A stretch of 64,000 nt of DNA from Marinomonas transparens. GTDB lineage: Bacteria; Pseudomonadota; Gammaproteobacteria; Pseudomonadales; Marinomonadaceae. This document shows, in pieces, positions 52,172-61,574 of the stretch. Position numbers and translations under genes: made by a program. Position 1 is the first letter of the stretch. Each line of letters begins with the position of its first letter. The stretch covers positions 1-64,000 of the forward strand of contig NZ_JAEMNX010000018.1 of the NCBI RefSeq assembly GCF_016463975.1, written 5' to 3'. The notes below the pieces were generated by a model that was not told where the DNA came from, made no database searches, and worked only from the letters and a program-made list of their open reading frames with translations.

Positions 52172-53212
52172 TTATATTCCTAACTCAAGTTCACGGTAAT
52201 AAGCATCTGTACTCGCCACCGCTTCTTTAATTAACTCTGGTCCATGATAAATAAACCCAGAATAAATTTGTACCAACCTCGCGCCAGCTTGCAGCTTCTC
52301 AACCGCATCTGCCCCACTTGAAATTCCTCCCACGCCAATAATTGGCAAGGTCTCTTTCAAATGTTCCGCTAAAACACGTACCACATGGGTTGAGGCATCA
52401 CGAACGGGAGCACCACTCAAGCCACCCGCTTCGTTTTCTAACGGATGACCCACCACAGCATCACGAGACAAGGTTGTGTTGGTAGCAATGATACCATCAA
52501 CACCCTGTGCTACCAGCGTATCGGCAACTAATTTAATTTCATCGTCTGTCATATCTGGGGCTATCTTCACCGCCAGAGGAACACGTTTACCATGTTCCGC
52601 TTCATAACGGTCTCTTGCTTGCGCCAACGGTGCGATGAGCTGAGCCAAACTGTCTCCAAATTGTAAACTACGCAGCCCCGGTGTATTGGGAGAACTGATA
52701 TTAGCGGTAATGTAATCCGCATAAGGAATAACCTGAGTTAAACAAGCCAAATAATCCGCCGCGGCATCTTCCACTGAGGTCGTCAAATTTTTACCTATAT
52801 TCACCCCAAGAACACCATCATAGCGACGAGACTTAATGCGAGAAACTAAATGGTCGACGCCTTTATTATTAAAGCCCATGCGATTAATAATGGCTTCATG
52901 TTCAGGCAAACGAAAAAGGCGCGGTTTAGGATTACCAGACTGCCCTTTTGGTGTCACGGTTCCGACTTCTACAAAGCCAAAACCTAATGATCCGAGCGCT
53001 TCAAAAGCATCGGCATTTTTATCTAGACCAGCCGCTAAACCAACCGCATTAGGGAATTGTAGACCCATCACGTCTATAGGTTTCGTCGAAGGCAAACTAC
53101 CCAGCAACTTATTCAAGCCCAATCGACTACTTGCGGCCAAAAGATCCAACGACACATCATGGGATACTTCAGGGTCCAATTTAAAGAGTAACGAACGAGC
53201 TAAGTTGTACAT
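52172..53212 (-). CDS. pyrD: Quinone-dependent dihydroorotate dehydrogenase
   Basis: A 346-residue class 2 DHODH oxidising dihydroorotate to orotate with quinone, at the inner membrane face. The N-terminal amphipathic helix ([20 protein letters not shown]) mediates membrane association. FMN contacts are in [14 protein letters not shown] and [20 protein letters not shown], the catalytic serine is in [12 protein letters not shown], and [11 protein letters not shown] binds the FMN phosphate. All key residues are intact. Confidence 0.96.
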   Translation of the reverse strand: MYNLARSLLFKLDPEVSHDVSLDLLAASSRLGLNKLLGSLPSTKPIDVMGLQFPNAVGLAAGLDKNADAFEALGSLGFGFVEVGTVTPKGQSGNPKPRLFRLPEHEAIINRMGFNNKGVDHLVSRIKSRRYDGVLGVNIGKNLTTSVEDAAADYLACLTQVIPYADYITANISSPNTPGLRSLQFGDSLAQLIAPLAQARDRYEAEHGKRVPLAVKIAPDMTDDEIKLVADTLVAQGVDGIIATNTTLSRDAVVGHPLENEAGGLSGAPVRDASTHVVRVLAEHLKETLPIIGVGGISSGADAVEKLQAGARLVQIYSGFIYHGPELIKEAVASTDAYYRELELGI

Positions 53213-53248
53213 AAATGAGCTTCCTAAACATATCAGAGGGTGGACGTT

Positions 53249-53470
53249 TTATGAGACCTGCGTTACGCCAACCAATTTATTCTTTTCATCAAATTCTACT
53301 TCAAAAAAACCGTATATGCCTTGATGAGTCACAAAACGCTGAAAAGCACTCAGAGGCAGTTGCACTTTACGTCCATCCAGACTCGTTGCGACCAATTTTT
53401 TCGCTGTGCCAGCATACATTGCTTCATATTTAAATGCAGGCAAGGCCACATTTAATACAAGTTTTGCCAT
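53249..53470 (-). CDS. DUF2835 family protein
   Basis: A 73-residue protein of the DUF2835 family, found in gammaproteobacteria. It begins MAKLVLNVALPAFKYEAMYAGTAKKLVATSLDGRKVQLPLSAFQRFV, close to the family consensus, and has a conserved VTHQGIYGFFEVEFDEKNK. The beta-rich pattern suggests a small PilZ-like or SH3-like fold; function unknown. It lies 36 bp upstream of pyrD on the same strand and may be cotranscribed. Confidence 0.87.
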   Translation of the reverse strand: MAKLVLNVALPAFKYEAMYAGTAKKLVATSLDGRKVQLPLSAFQRFVTHQGIYGFFEVEFDEKNKLVGVTQVS

Positions 53471-53599
53471 TTTTCGTTCCTATGCTTACGTTACCCTTAC
53501 AACGTTCGCCCTGTGCGTAAAGATTTGAATTCGATAAGATGATGGCTATTATATTGCCTCGCTACATTTTTTGACAGAAGTATAAGGAACCTAGGTTCA

Positions 53600-54568
53600 A
53601 TGGAAACTCTAATTGACCGATTAAAAGACCACCTAAATCGCGCCATCATTGGCCAACCTGATTTAACCCATGAACTGCTCGTCGCTTTAATTGCCAATGG
53701 TCATGTACTGCTCGAAGGCCCACCAGGTATTGCCAAAACCACCGCAGCAAAAGCCTTAGCGAATGCCATCGATGGTCACTTCCAACGTATTCAGTTCACT
53801 CCAGACTTATTGCCCGGCGATGTCACAGGTTCCGACATCTATCAGCAAGAAACAGGGCAGTTTAGTTTTATCCCTGGCCCAATTATGAATGACATTGTGC
53901 TGGCCGATGAAATTAACCGTGCCCCCGCCAAAGTACAATCGGCCCTGCTTGAAGCTATGGGCGAAAAACAGGTTACTGTCGGCAATAACAGCTATGCCCT
54001 ACCCGCTTTATTTTTTGTTATCGCTACTCAAAACCCGATCGAGCAAGAAGGCACTTATCCTTTACCAGAAGCCCAACTTGATCGCTTTATAATGAAGATC
54101 AACCTTGGCTACCCAAGCGCCGAAAGCGAATTGGAAGTATTGAGATTGGTTAGGCAACAAGACCTTCACAAAACCCAACAGAGCAAACCACAACCTCTAT
54201 GCAAAGCCGATGACATTCTTGACCTGCAACAAAAAGCGCTTGCTTTGTATATGTCTGAATCCGTCGAGCACTATATCGTTCAGCTGGTGATGGCGACAAG
54301 ACACCCTGAACGTTACTTAGATGACGCGACAACGAATAGCAACCTAATCGAATTCGGTGCCAGCCCTAGGGCAACCTTAGCCCTTGATCGTTGCGCACGC
54401 GCCAATGCCTTACTTAACGGTAGAGACTTTGTTACACCAGATGATGTTAGACAAATCGCCCTGCCCGTATTGCGTCATCGAGTGATCACTTCCTTTGAAG
54501 CACAAGCTTCTGGTTTATCTACCGATGATTTGCTTAGCCGATTAATCAGCCACGTACCGGCACTCTAG
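53600..54568 (+). CDS. MoxR family AAA+ ATPase
   Basis: A 322-residue AAA+ protein. Walker A is LLEGPPGIAKTTAAK, Walker B is IVLADEINRAPAKVQSALLEAM, and sensor 1 is FVIATQNPIEQEGTYPLPEAQLDRF, the MoxR signature. MoxR ATPases act as chaperone-like factors for VWA-domain proteins encoded beside them. It is the first gene of a six-gene unit with DUF58, DUF4381, two VWA proteins and BatD. The next gene starts 4 bp after its stop. Confidence 0.94.
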   Translation: METLIDRLKDHLNRAIIGQPDLTHELLVALIANGHVLLEGPPGIAKTTAAKALANAIDGHFQRIQFTPDLLPGDVTGSDIYQQETGQFSFIPGPIMNDIVLADEINRAPAKVQSALLEAMGEKQVTVGNNSYALPALFFVIATQNPIEQEGTYPLPEAQLDRFIMKINLGYPSAESELEVLRLVRQQDLHKTQQSKPQPLCKADDILDLQQKALALYMSESVEHYIVQLVMATRHPERYLDDATTNSNLIEFGASPRATLALDRCARANALLNGRDFVTPDDVRQIALPVLRHRVITSFEAQASGLSTDDLLSRLISHVPAL

Positions 54569-54572
54569 AAGA

Positions 54573-55484
54573 ATGAGCCCTTTACTATCACCCGACTCCC
54601 CAGAGCTTGATGAAGCACATTTAGCGCTATTGGCTCACTATGCCAAATACCTAGGTCGTGCCCCCAAGGCGATGCGCTTTGCTTCCCATAGTGGTGAGCG
54701 TCGCTCACGCCAGAAAGGACACGGTATGGAGATGTTGGAGCTGCGTCTTTATCAGGCCAGTGACGAGCTTCGACATATTGACTGGCGTGTTACTGCGCGA
54801 ACAGGGCAAGCACACACTCGAATTTATGCGCAAGAAAATGAACACCAGCGTGTCTTATTACTTGACCTCTCCAACGGCGCCTACTTTGGTACACGCCATA
54901 CCTTTATTTCTACTCGCTTTATACAACTCGCAGGGCTCATTGCTTGGCGCTCAGAACAACAGGGCGATACTTTATCTTATCGATTAACCTATGGCACAGA
55001 AGATCAAGCAAGCAATAAACATGGCACACTGCCAAGCCTGTTAAATCAACTTAAAGAAGCCTCAAAGCCTGCCCATCGGCAGAAATACGCTCGCTCATCC
55101 AGTGTATGGTCGAACTCTATTGTGACCGCGAAAGCACACAATAAAGATGTGATCATCATGACGGACAAGCAAACTTGGGATGACAAAGAAGAACTCGCCT
55201 TAATGCGACTTGCCAAACACAATCAAGTACATTGGATACAAATTATCGACAGCAACGCCTTTAATTTACCCTCGGGCCAATATCAATTTGCAGATAGCCA
55301 AGGCTCCAAACTGGTGAATGTTAGTAAACGCAGTATGGAGCAAGCCAAAATAGAGTTTTTCGCACAAAACACCAAAATGCGCCAAAAACTCACGTCTTTA
55401 GGCGTACGCCATCAGATGTTTGATCTCACCGAGTCCCCTGAAAAAATTGCCCGTTACTTGCTAGCTCAAGGAGCGTTGCACTAA
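54573..55484 (+). CDS. DUF58 domain protein
   Basis: A 303-residue protein of the DUF58 family that accompanies MoxR. GERRSRQKGHGMEMLELRLYQASDELRHIDWRVTARTG is the family signature (about 43-80), followed by a VWA-like part with LLLDLSNGAYFGTR. Its TAA overlaps the next ATG by one base (TAATG). Partner protein of MoxR; biochemical role unknown. Confidence 0.93.
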   Translation: MSPLLSPDSPELDEAHLALLAHYAKYLGRAPKAMRFASHSGERRSRQKGHGMEMLELRLYQASDELRHIDWRVTARTGQAHTRIYAQENEHQRVLLLDLSNGAYFGTRHTFISTRFIQLAGLIAWRSEQQGDTLSYRLTYGTEDQASNKHGTLPSLLNQLKEASKPAHRQKYARSSSVWSNSIVTAKAHNKDVIIMTDKQTWDDKEELALMRLAKHNQVHWIQIIDSNAFNLPSGQYQFADSQGSKLVNVSKRSMEQAKIEFFAQNTKMRQKLTSLGVRHQMFDLTESPEKIARYLLAQGALH

Positions 55485-55966
55485 TGCCTACCCAAGTACC
55501 ACCAACCAGTATCGAGTTACCGCACAAAGCTTATATGCTGCCCGAGGCTGTTGCCATGTGGCCACCTGTTTGGTGGACATGGTTAGTATTAGCCTTCTTG
55601 ATATTGCTGTTACTAACAGGCATAGCTTTACTCTGGCAACGCCATAGAAAACGGGCTTACCGACGAGAAGCCTTACAAATACTGAAGGATACAGTAGCTG
55701 ATTTATCCGATAAGGATTGCATCATGCTCTGCCATGAAATGATTCGCCGTTGCCTCATCAGTGAAGGAAAGCGCCAACTTGCGGCATTACCCACTGAGGC
55801 ACTAGTGCTTGAGTTAGATGAAAAAACAACGGCCAAATATCAATTTTCGACACTAAGCCATAACTTTATCAGTGGCCCCTACCGCAACCGTATCAAACTG
55901 TCGGTAGAACAAAGACAACACATCCTCAACGTCACACGTTATTGGATAAGGAAACATCATGCTTGA
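55484..55966 (+). CDS. DUF4381 domain protein
   Basis: A 160-residue protein with one transmembrane helix (WWTWLVLAFLILLLLTGIALLW, about 28-49) and a cytoplasmic tail of about 110 residues. PTSIELPHKAYMLPEAVAMWPP before the helix is the usual DUF4381 beginning. It is always found in Bat/MoxR operons between the DUF58 and VWA genes, as here. It starts inside the DUF58 stop and overlaps the next gene by 8 bases. Confidence 0.92.
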   Translation: MPTQVPPTSIELPHKAYMLPEAVAMWPPVWWTWLVLAFLILLLLTGIALLWQRHRKRAYRREALQILKDTVADLSDKDCIMLCHEMIRRCLISEGKRQLAALPTEALVLELDEKTTAKYQFSTLSHNFISGPYRNRIKLSVEQRQHILNVTRYWIRKHHA

Positions 55967-56957
55967 TCTCACTTGGCCTTGGTTTCTTATTCTGTTACCT
56001 CTGCCTTTTTTCATTTATTTTCTGCCAAAAACCAAACCCAAAGGCGATGCTATTTGGTGGTCTAACACCGAACTATTAGTCCATCATCAAGACATGAAAA
56101 GTGTCGCTCATCACTCATACCTTACTCCCTTACTATTAGCCTTAGCTTGGGTACTCTTGGTTTTCGCTATTGCCCGTCCTTTTTGGCTCGGTGAACCAAC
56201 AAGAGTTGCCCCATCAGGACGCGACCTGTTAATCGCTCTCGATCTATCTGGTAGTATGCAAATCAAAGACATGGAATTAAATAGCCAAATAGCCAATCGC
56301 CTAGAGGCCGCAAAATCAGTATTAGCTGACTTTATTCAAGAACGCCGAGGAGACCGGGTTGGTATCATTGTATTTGGTTCAAAAGCTTACCTACAGGCAC
56401 CACTAAGCTTTGACACTGCCACCATTAATCAACTAGTCCAAGAAGCTCAGATCGGCTTTGCGGGAGAGCAAACCGCCATTGGCGATGCCATTGGGCTCGG
56501 CATAAAGATGTTAGAAGACAAACCCTCGGACAAAAAAGTCCTAATATTAATGACAGACGGAGCCAATACCGCTGGGCGCGTACAACCTAAACAGGCGGCC
56601 GCTTTTGCGGCATCACAAGGGGTAAAAACTTACACCATAGGTGTTGGCGCAGATAGCATGGAAGTACAAGGTTTTTTTGGCCCTAAAACCGTCAACCCAT
56701 CCAGTGACCTCGATGAGGCCCTGCTTCAAGACATCGCCGATCAAACAGGCGGACAATATTTTCGAGCTCGCAGTACAGAAGATTTGAGAAATATATACAG
56801 CCTATTGGATACCCTAGAACCCACCCCTTCACAGGAAGTCTGGCAACGGCCTAAAACCAGTTTTTTTCACTGGCTTGGCCTAGCTTCCATCTTATTGTTT
56901 GGACTAGCCCTATTATCCAGTGGACAAATTAGCTGGCGCTTAAGGAGAAGTCTATGA
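55959..56957 (+). CDS. VWA domain membrane protein, BatA type
   Basis: A 332-residue protein: two N-terminal membrane segments (about 5-25 and 50-75), a VWA domain and a C-terminal helix (about 305-325). The metal-ion-dependent adhesion site is complete in ALDLSGSMQIKDM (DxSGS), with the Thr and Asp in GEQTAIGDAIGLG and LMTDGANTAG. BatA proteins are implicated in aerotolerance or envelope stress in Bacteroides and Francisella; the role in this group is inferred. It overlaps the neighbours by 8 and 4 bases. Confidence 0.93.
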   Translation: MLDLTWPWFLILLPLPFFIYFLPKTKPKGDAIWWSNTELLVHHQDMKSVAHHSYLTPLLLALAWVLLVFAIARPFWLGEPTRVAPSGRDLLIALDLSGSMQIKDMELNSQIANRLEAAKSVLADFIQERRGDRVGIIVFGSKAYLQAPLSFDTATINQLVQEAQIGFAGEQTAIGDAIGLGIKMLEDKPSDKKVLILMTDGANTAGRVQPKQAAAFAASQGVKTYTIGVGADSMEVQGFFGPKTVNPSSDLDEALLQDIADQTGGQYFRARSTEDLRNIYSLLDTLEPTPSQEVWQRPKTSFFHWLGLASILLFGLALLSSGQISWRLRRSL

Positions 56958-58669
56958 CTCTCTTTGAGCTGATTCATTTTGCACGCCCCTATTGGCTTAT
57001 TTTTATACCACTCACCCTCTTAGTAGTTATCTTCACTCGCACAACAGGGTCAACAAAAAACGCCCTCAACACAGTGGTTGATGAAAAACTGCTCGTTCAT
57101 TTGAACTATAAGAACGAGCAAGCCTCTTCCCATTCATGGTTAGGTGTTGTCACCATCCTACTCTGCTGGCTCGGCTTGGCGGGCATTAGTTGGACGAAAG
57201 CGCCAACCACCATGTTTGAAAATACCAGTAAAACAGTCTTCGTCGTCGACCAGTCACTGTCTATGTACGCTACGGACATCAAGCCAAATAGACAAACTCA
57301 ATTAAAACAATCAATCAGGGATATTCTGCAACAAAGCAAAGAAGGGGATATTGCTTTAGTCGCTTTTGCCGGGGAAGCCTTTGTTATAAGCCCCTTTAGC
57401 CAAGATAGAGAAACCATTACTCACTTTCTACTGGCGCTAGAACCTATCATCATGCCCGTGTACGGCAGCAATCTAACCAGCGGCATAAAATCCGCGCTAT
57501 CTCTTAATCAAGATAGTTCTGCTCCAATGCACCTTATTGTCTTAACCGACAGTTTGGATGACAAAGACCAACAACAAATTTCAGCGCTGCTAGCAGATAA
57601 AAACATCAAACTCGACCTTATTGCCATCGGCACCCCAAAAGGCGCTTTCATAAAACTTCCGGATGGCCGGATTCTTAAACAAAATGGTAAAAATGTTATT
57701 CCAAATACCCCATTAGAAGCACTTGAGGAGCTAACCGATAAGCTTGGCGGGAACTTTTATCAAGGCAGACTAAGCCGCCAAGAAGTTGCCAGCATTACCA
57801 ACAAAAAACGTGATAACAAGCAAACACAGCAGGCTGATAATAAGAGCATTAATTGGACAGAACAGGGCCATTGGTTTGCTTTACCCTTCTTATTATGGCT
57901 TGCCTTACAGTTCAGAAAAGGCGCCTTGATGCTGCTACTGCTCGGTATTTTTACCTTGCCTTCGCAAAAACTCATGGCGTCCCCACTTGATTGGTTTATG
58001 ACTCAAGACCAAAAAGCACAACAGGCTGTCGATCAAGGCAACTGGCAACAAGCCGATGAACTCTTTCAGCTACCAGAATGGAAAGCCGCTTCCTCATATG
58101 CCCTAAAGAACTATCCAGAGACGATAGCATCCCTTGAAAAAATCGATCGTAACGCGGCAGCAAATTACAATCTCGGTAACGCCCTAGCCTTAGCCGGCAA
58201 AACACGAGAAGCCATGCAAGCCTACGAGAAAGCATTAGAGCAAGATCCTTCTTTCAAGGAAGCAAAGGACAATCTAGACTATCTAAAGCAACAAGAAAAA
58301 CAGCAGCAAAAACGTCAGTCCGACAACAAAAAACAAGATAGCCAACAAGGTCAAAAGCAAAACCAACCATCAGCGAACGATAAGAAAGATCAAAACCAGC
58401 AACCTGACTCAAAAAAAGATAATAAAAAGAACGAAAAACAAGACAACAAGAAAGCGTCTGAGGATAATGAAGAAGATGGCGATCAAGACAAACAACCATC
58501 ACTTGAAGAAGCGCAAAAGCAAAAAGAAGATAAGCAAGCTCTAAACCAGTGGCTTAGACAAATTCAGGATGACCCAGGATTACTTCTTCAGCGTAAGCTC
58601 TGGTATCTACACCAAGAGCGACGTAATGAAAACCGATATAAGCAAGAGGATGGGCTAAACCCATGGTAG
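56954..58669 (+). CDS. VWA-TPR protein, BatB/BatC fusion
   Basis: A 571-residue protein combining two Bat proteins. The N-terminal half has two membrane helices and a VWA domain with a variant metal site (VVDQSLSMYATD, DxSxS kept) and LIVLTDSLDDKD. A further helix near residue 315 leads to TPR units (AANYNLGNALALAGKTREAMQAYEKALEQDP, about 395-425). The C-terminus is a long Lys/Gln/Asn-rich low-complexity stretch. It starts in the BatA stop (ATGA). The low-complexity tail probably extends outside the folded core. Confidence 0.92.
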   Translation: MTLFELIHFARPYWLIFIPLTLLVVIFTRTTGSTKNALNTVVDEKLLVHLNYKNEQASSHSWLGVVTILLCWLGLAGISWTKAPTTMFENTSKTVFVVDQSLSMYATDIKPNRQTQLKQSIRDILQQSKEGDIALVAFAGEAFVISPFSQDRETITHFLLALEPIIMPVYGSNLTSGIKSALSLNQDSSAPMHLIVLTDSLDDKDQQQISALLADKNIKLDLIAIGTPKGAFIKLPDGRILKQNGKNVIPNTPLEALEELTDKLGGNFYQGRLSRQEVASITNKKRDNKQTQQADNKSINWTEQGHWFALPFLLWLALQFRKGALMLLLLGIFTLPSQKLMASPLDWFMTQDQKAQQAVDQGNWQQADELFQLPEWKAASSYALKNYPETIASLEKIDRNAAANYNLGNALALAGKTREAMQAYEKALEQDPSFKEAKDNLDYLKQQEKQQQKRQSDNKKQDSQQGQKQNQPSANDKKDQNQQPDSKKDNKKNEKQDNKKASEDNEEDGDQDKQPSLEEAQKQKEDKQALNQWLRQIQDDPGLLLQRKLWYLHQERRNENRYKQEDGLNPW

Positions 58670-60486
58670 CAAAGCACTATTTCTTTTTTCTAAAACAAAA
58701 GGATAAATTTTATCCTTTGCTTTTTATACTCATGCTGGCCTTGCTATTCACCCTGCTACCCACATCAGTCTATGCAGATACCGTTAGTGCTTCTCTGGAC
58801 AAAACAACCACGACAGAAAATGAAGTCGTCCAACTCACTCTACGAGCAGATTTTACCAATACGGGAGATGGGCCAGATTTAAGCTCTTTGCAAAGAGATT
58901 TTGAGGTGCTAGGAAAAAGCCAAACCAGTCAATTCAGCTTTAATTTAGGTACCAATAAGGCTTTAAGCTATTGGGTCGTATCCCTGATGCCTAAGTCTGT
59001 CGGCACCTTTGAGATCCCCCCAATTAAAATTGGTGATCATCAATCACAGCCTCTTAAATTAATTGTGAAAAACTCACCTCAATTACTCGATGCCAACGGC
59101 AACCCTCCTGTCATAGTTAAAATATCGGTGTCCGAGCTCAACCCCTACCTACAACAAGAAGTCGTATTAAGCGTCAAACTCTATACCTCAGTGACCTTAC
59201 AAAATGCCAATCGCTCGGTTCCCACTCATCCAGATCTTGTCATTGAGCGACTCACTGATGACCAGATGGATTACCAAACCGTCAATGGCACCCAATATCA
59301 AGTATTAATACGCGACTATTTAGTGTTTCCACAACGTAGTGGTGAATTGTCTATCCCACCACAAACCTTACAGGCGATGATCAATACTTCTACTGGCAGA
59401 AGAATGATCAAGGTACAAAGTGAAGCAATTAATCTGCAAGTGCTCCCGATTCCAGCCAGCTACCCAACGGATACCTGGCTACCCAGCAAACAAGTCTCTA
59501 TCTCCACTGCACTCACTAAAACCTCAGACAAACCTAGAGTGGGCGACACTTTAATCTGGACCATAAATATTGATGCAAAAGGCGCCTTACCTGAGCAAAT
59601 CCCACCATTGGATTTTAATAGCACCCGATCCTATAAGCTTTATCCAAAGCCAGCACAATTTAGTAGTCAAAAAACCATCAACGGTGTCACTGGCAAGCAA
59701 GTCATCAGTGTCGAAGTGGTTCCGACAGATAAGGGCGTTATTTCTCTACCTGATGTCAGCATCACCTATTGGAATACAAACAAACGCGCTGTTCATACAG
59801 TAAGCGCCAAGACTAAAGGCCTTGATATTGCCCCCTTACCTATGGGCTCAAAATTATCCAATGAAACCACCGAAAATAAAAAACTCAGTGAACCGCTACC
59901 ACCACAAACGCGCTCTGTAGCCCCTATTTCTCTGGCTAAAAAACAGCTAGAAGACACTAACAATGTGGATACGCCAAAATCCATTGATGTGGCACTAAGT
60001 CATAAAAACTCTGGCTTTTCATGGCGTGACTATACTATTTTTGGCTTGCTCATTGTCTCAGCTGCCATGCTTGCTAGTTGGACTTTTATTTGGTTCAAAA
60101 GGAAACAGCAAACACCTACAGAAGAAGCGGTTCCAACCTTACAAGAGTTTGCTCCGTTAAGTTCATCAGATGAAAAAAGCGCCTACAGAAACCTAATAGC
60201 CTGCTGTCGAAACAGTGATTTAACACAATTGCGCTCTCACCTTTTAGAATGGGCACGCCATAGATGGGGTGACAGCGAAATACGCACAATTGATGATATA
60301 AAACGCCTTTCCTCCTCAGTACTCATCACTCAGCTACTAATGGAAGCCGAGTTAATGATGTATTCCAATAATACTAGCCACCAGTGGCAGGGAGACGCTC
60401 TTGCTGATGCATTGGAAGAGTATTCAACGGGAGAGGCAAAACAAACTCAAGAAAGTCAGTTAAAGAGCCTCTACCCTAACTTTTAA
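58663..60486 (+). CDS. BatD family protein
   Basis: A 607-residue membrane-anchored protein. A signal peptide-like helix at about 20-39 (ending SVYA) is followed by immunoglobulin-like beta domains (SASLDKTTTTENEVVQLTLRADFTN; QQEVVLSVKLYTSV), and a transmembrane helix lies near 455-475 (YTIFGLLIVSAAMLASWTFIWF). A C-terminal cytoplasmic helical part follows. This is the usual BatD (oxygen tolerance) layout. It overlaps the BatB/C gene by 7 bases and ends the six-gene unit. Confidence 0.92.
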   Translation: MVAKHYFFFLKQKDKFYPLLFILMLALLFTLLPTSVYADTVSASLDKTTTTENEVVQLTLRADFTNTGDGPDLSSLQRDFEVLGKSQTSQFSFNLGTNKALSYWVVSLMPKSVGTFEIPPIKIGDHQSQPLKLIVKNSPQLLDANGNPPVIVKISVSELNPYLQQEVVLSVKLYTSVTLQNANRSVPTHPDLVIERLTDDQMDYQTVNGTQYQVLIRDYLVFPQRSGELSIPPQTLQAMINTSTGRRMIKVQSEAINLQVLPIPASYPTDTWLPSKQVSISTALTKTSDKPRVGDTLIWTINIDAKGALPEQIPPLDFNSTRSYKLYPKPAQFSSQKTINGVTGKQVISVEVVPTDKGVISLPDVSITYWNTNKRAVHTVSAKTKGLDIAPLPMGSKLSNETTENKKLSEPLPPQTRSVAPISLAKKQLEDTNNVDTPKSIDVALSHKNSGFSWRDYTIFGLLIVSAAMLASWTFIWFKRKQQTPTEEAVPTLQEFAPLSSSDEKSAYRNLIACCRNSDLTQLRSHLLEWARHRWGDSEIRTIDDIKRLSSSVLITQLLMEAELMMYSNNTSHQWQGDALADALEEYSTGEAKQTQESQLKSLYPNF

Positions 60487-60521
60487 AAACAGCAACGCAT
60501 ACTAAGGAAAAGACAATCATC

Positions 60522-61439
60522 ATGGTAGCATTTCAATCTGGCATTATTGCAGAAGCGTCAAGTGATGCCCTTTTTATTACATTCAATGTTAATTTATCTC
60601 AAATTGATAAAGTCAAAGCCGCCCTAGCGACCTACCCTGAACGGGTAATACAGTTTCAACAGCAATTCCCTAATGCAGATCCTCACGCTGTAGTTGGCAT
60701 TAGCAGCCAACTCTGGGATCATTTAGATCACAAACGGCCTATTCATCTCACTACCTTCCCTCATATAAAGGGCGCTGAATTTGAAGTAAAGCCCACCGAT
60801 GTCGATCTCGTACTGCACATTCGATCTTCACGACGCGATGTGACCTACCAGCTATCTAACGCTCTATATGACACACTAAAATCAAGCGTTTCACTGGTAG
60901 AAGAAATCAGTTGTTTTCAATACTTAGACAACAGAGATTTAACTGGCTTTGTTGATGGCACAGAGAACCCTGAAGGAGATAACCGCAAAAACGTTGCGCT
61001 AGTAGGAAATGAAGACACAAACTTCCAAGATGGTTCTTATTTTAACTTAATGCGTTTTATTCATGACTTAAATAAATGGGAAGCAGAGGATCTAAAAACT
61101 CAAGAGGACACTTATGGCCGAACAAAATACGCCAACGAGGAATACCCTGCTACGGAAAAGTCCGCCCACGCCCATACTAAGCGAACCTCACTGAAAGATG
61201 AAAATGGTCAGTCTATGGAAATACTCCGCCATAGTATGCCTTATGCCTCAATGACAGAAAAAGGTTTAATGTTTGCCAGCTACAGTAAAACACCGGTTAT
61301 TTTTAACCTTATGCTTGAAAGCATGATAAAAGGCGATCAAGACGGTAATACTGATCACATAATGAAGTACACCAGAGCAAAAACAGGACAAGCCTTCTTT
61401 GCCCCTTCTAACCACTGGCTAACCTCATTAGCTCAATAA
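60522..61439 (+). CDS. DyP-type haem peroxidase
   Basis: A 305-residue peroxidase of the YfeX/DyP family. GFVDGTENP (Asp145) is the GxxDG catalytic motif, a proximal haem histidine lies in SAHAHTKRTS (His216 or His218), and the distal arginine is in EILRHSMPY (Arg236). There is no Tat or Sec signal, so it is cytoplasmic. It begins 35 bp after batD on the same strand with AAGGAAAAGAC upstream, so it may be read with the Bat operon. A bidirectional terminator follows. Confidence 0.93.
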   Translation: MVAFQSGIIAEASSDALFITFNVNLSQIDKVKAALATYPERVIQFQQQFPNADPHAVVGISSQLWDHLDHKRPIHLTTFPHIKGAEFEVKPTDVDLVLHIRSSRRDVTYQLSNALYDTLKSSVSLVEEISCFQYLDNRDLTGFVDGTENPEGDNRKNVALVGNEDTNFQDGSYFNLMRFIHDLNKWEAEDLKTQEDTYGRTKYANEEYPATEKSAHAHTKRTSLKDENGQSMEILRHSMPYASMTEKGLMFASYSKTPVIFNLMLESMIKGDQDGNTDHIMKYTRAKTGQAFFAPSNHWLTSLAQ

Positions 61440-61482
61440 ATCATTCGTTCAAAAAGCTATTATTGGATAAATCGGCGTAAAA

Positions 61483-61514
61483 AAAAGACCACTCAATGTT
61501 TGAGTGGTCTTTTT
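61483..61514. terminator. Bidirectional terminator between DyP and ppiD
   Basis: AAAAGACCACTCAA pairs with TTGAGTGGTCTTTT across three bases (TGT), with A and T tracts on both sides. It lies between convergent genes. Confidence 0.88.
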
Positions 61515-61574
61515 ATTTTAGAGTAGAATAATTTTGTTAAATCCACTCCCTATGTTTAGAAAGCAGCCTATAAC

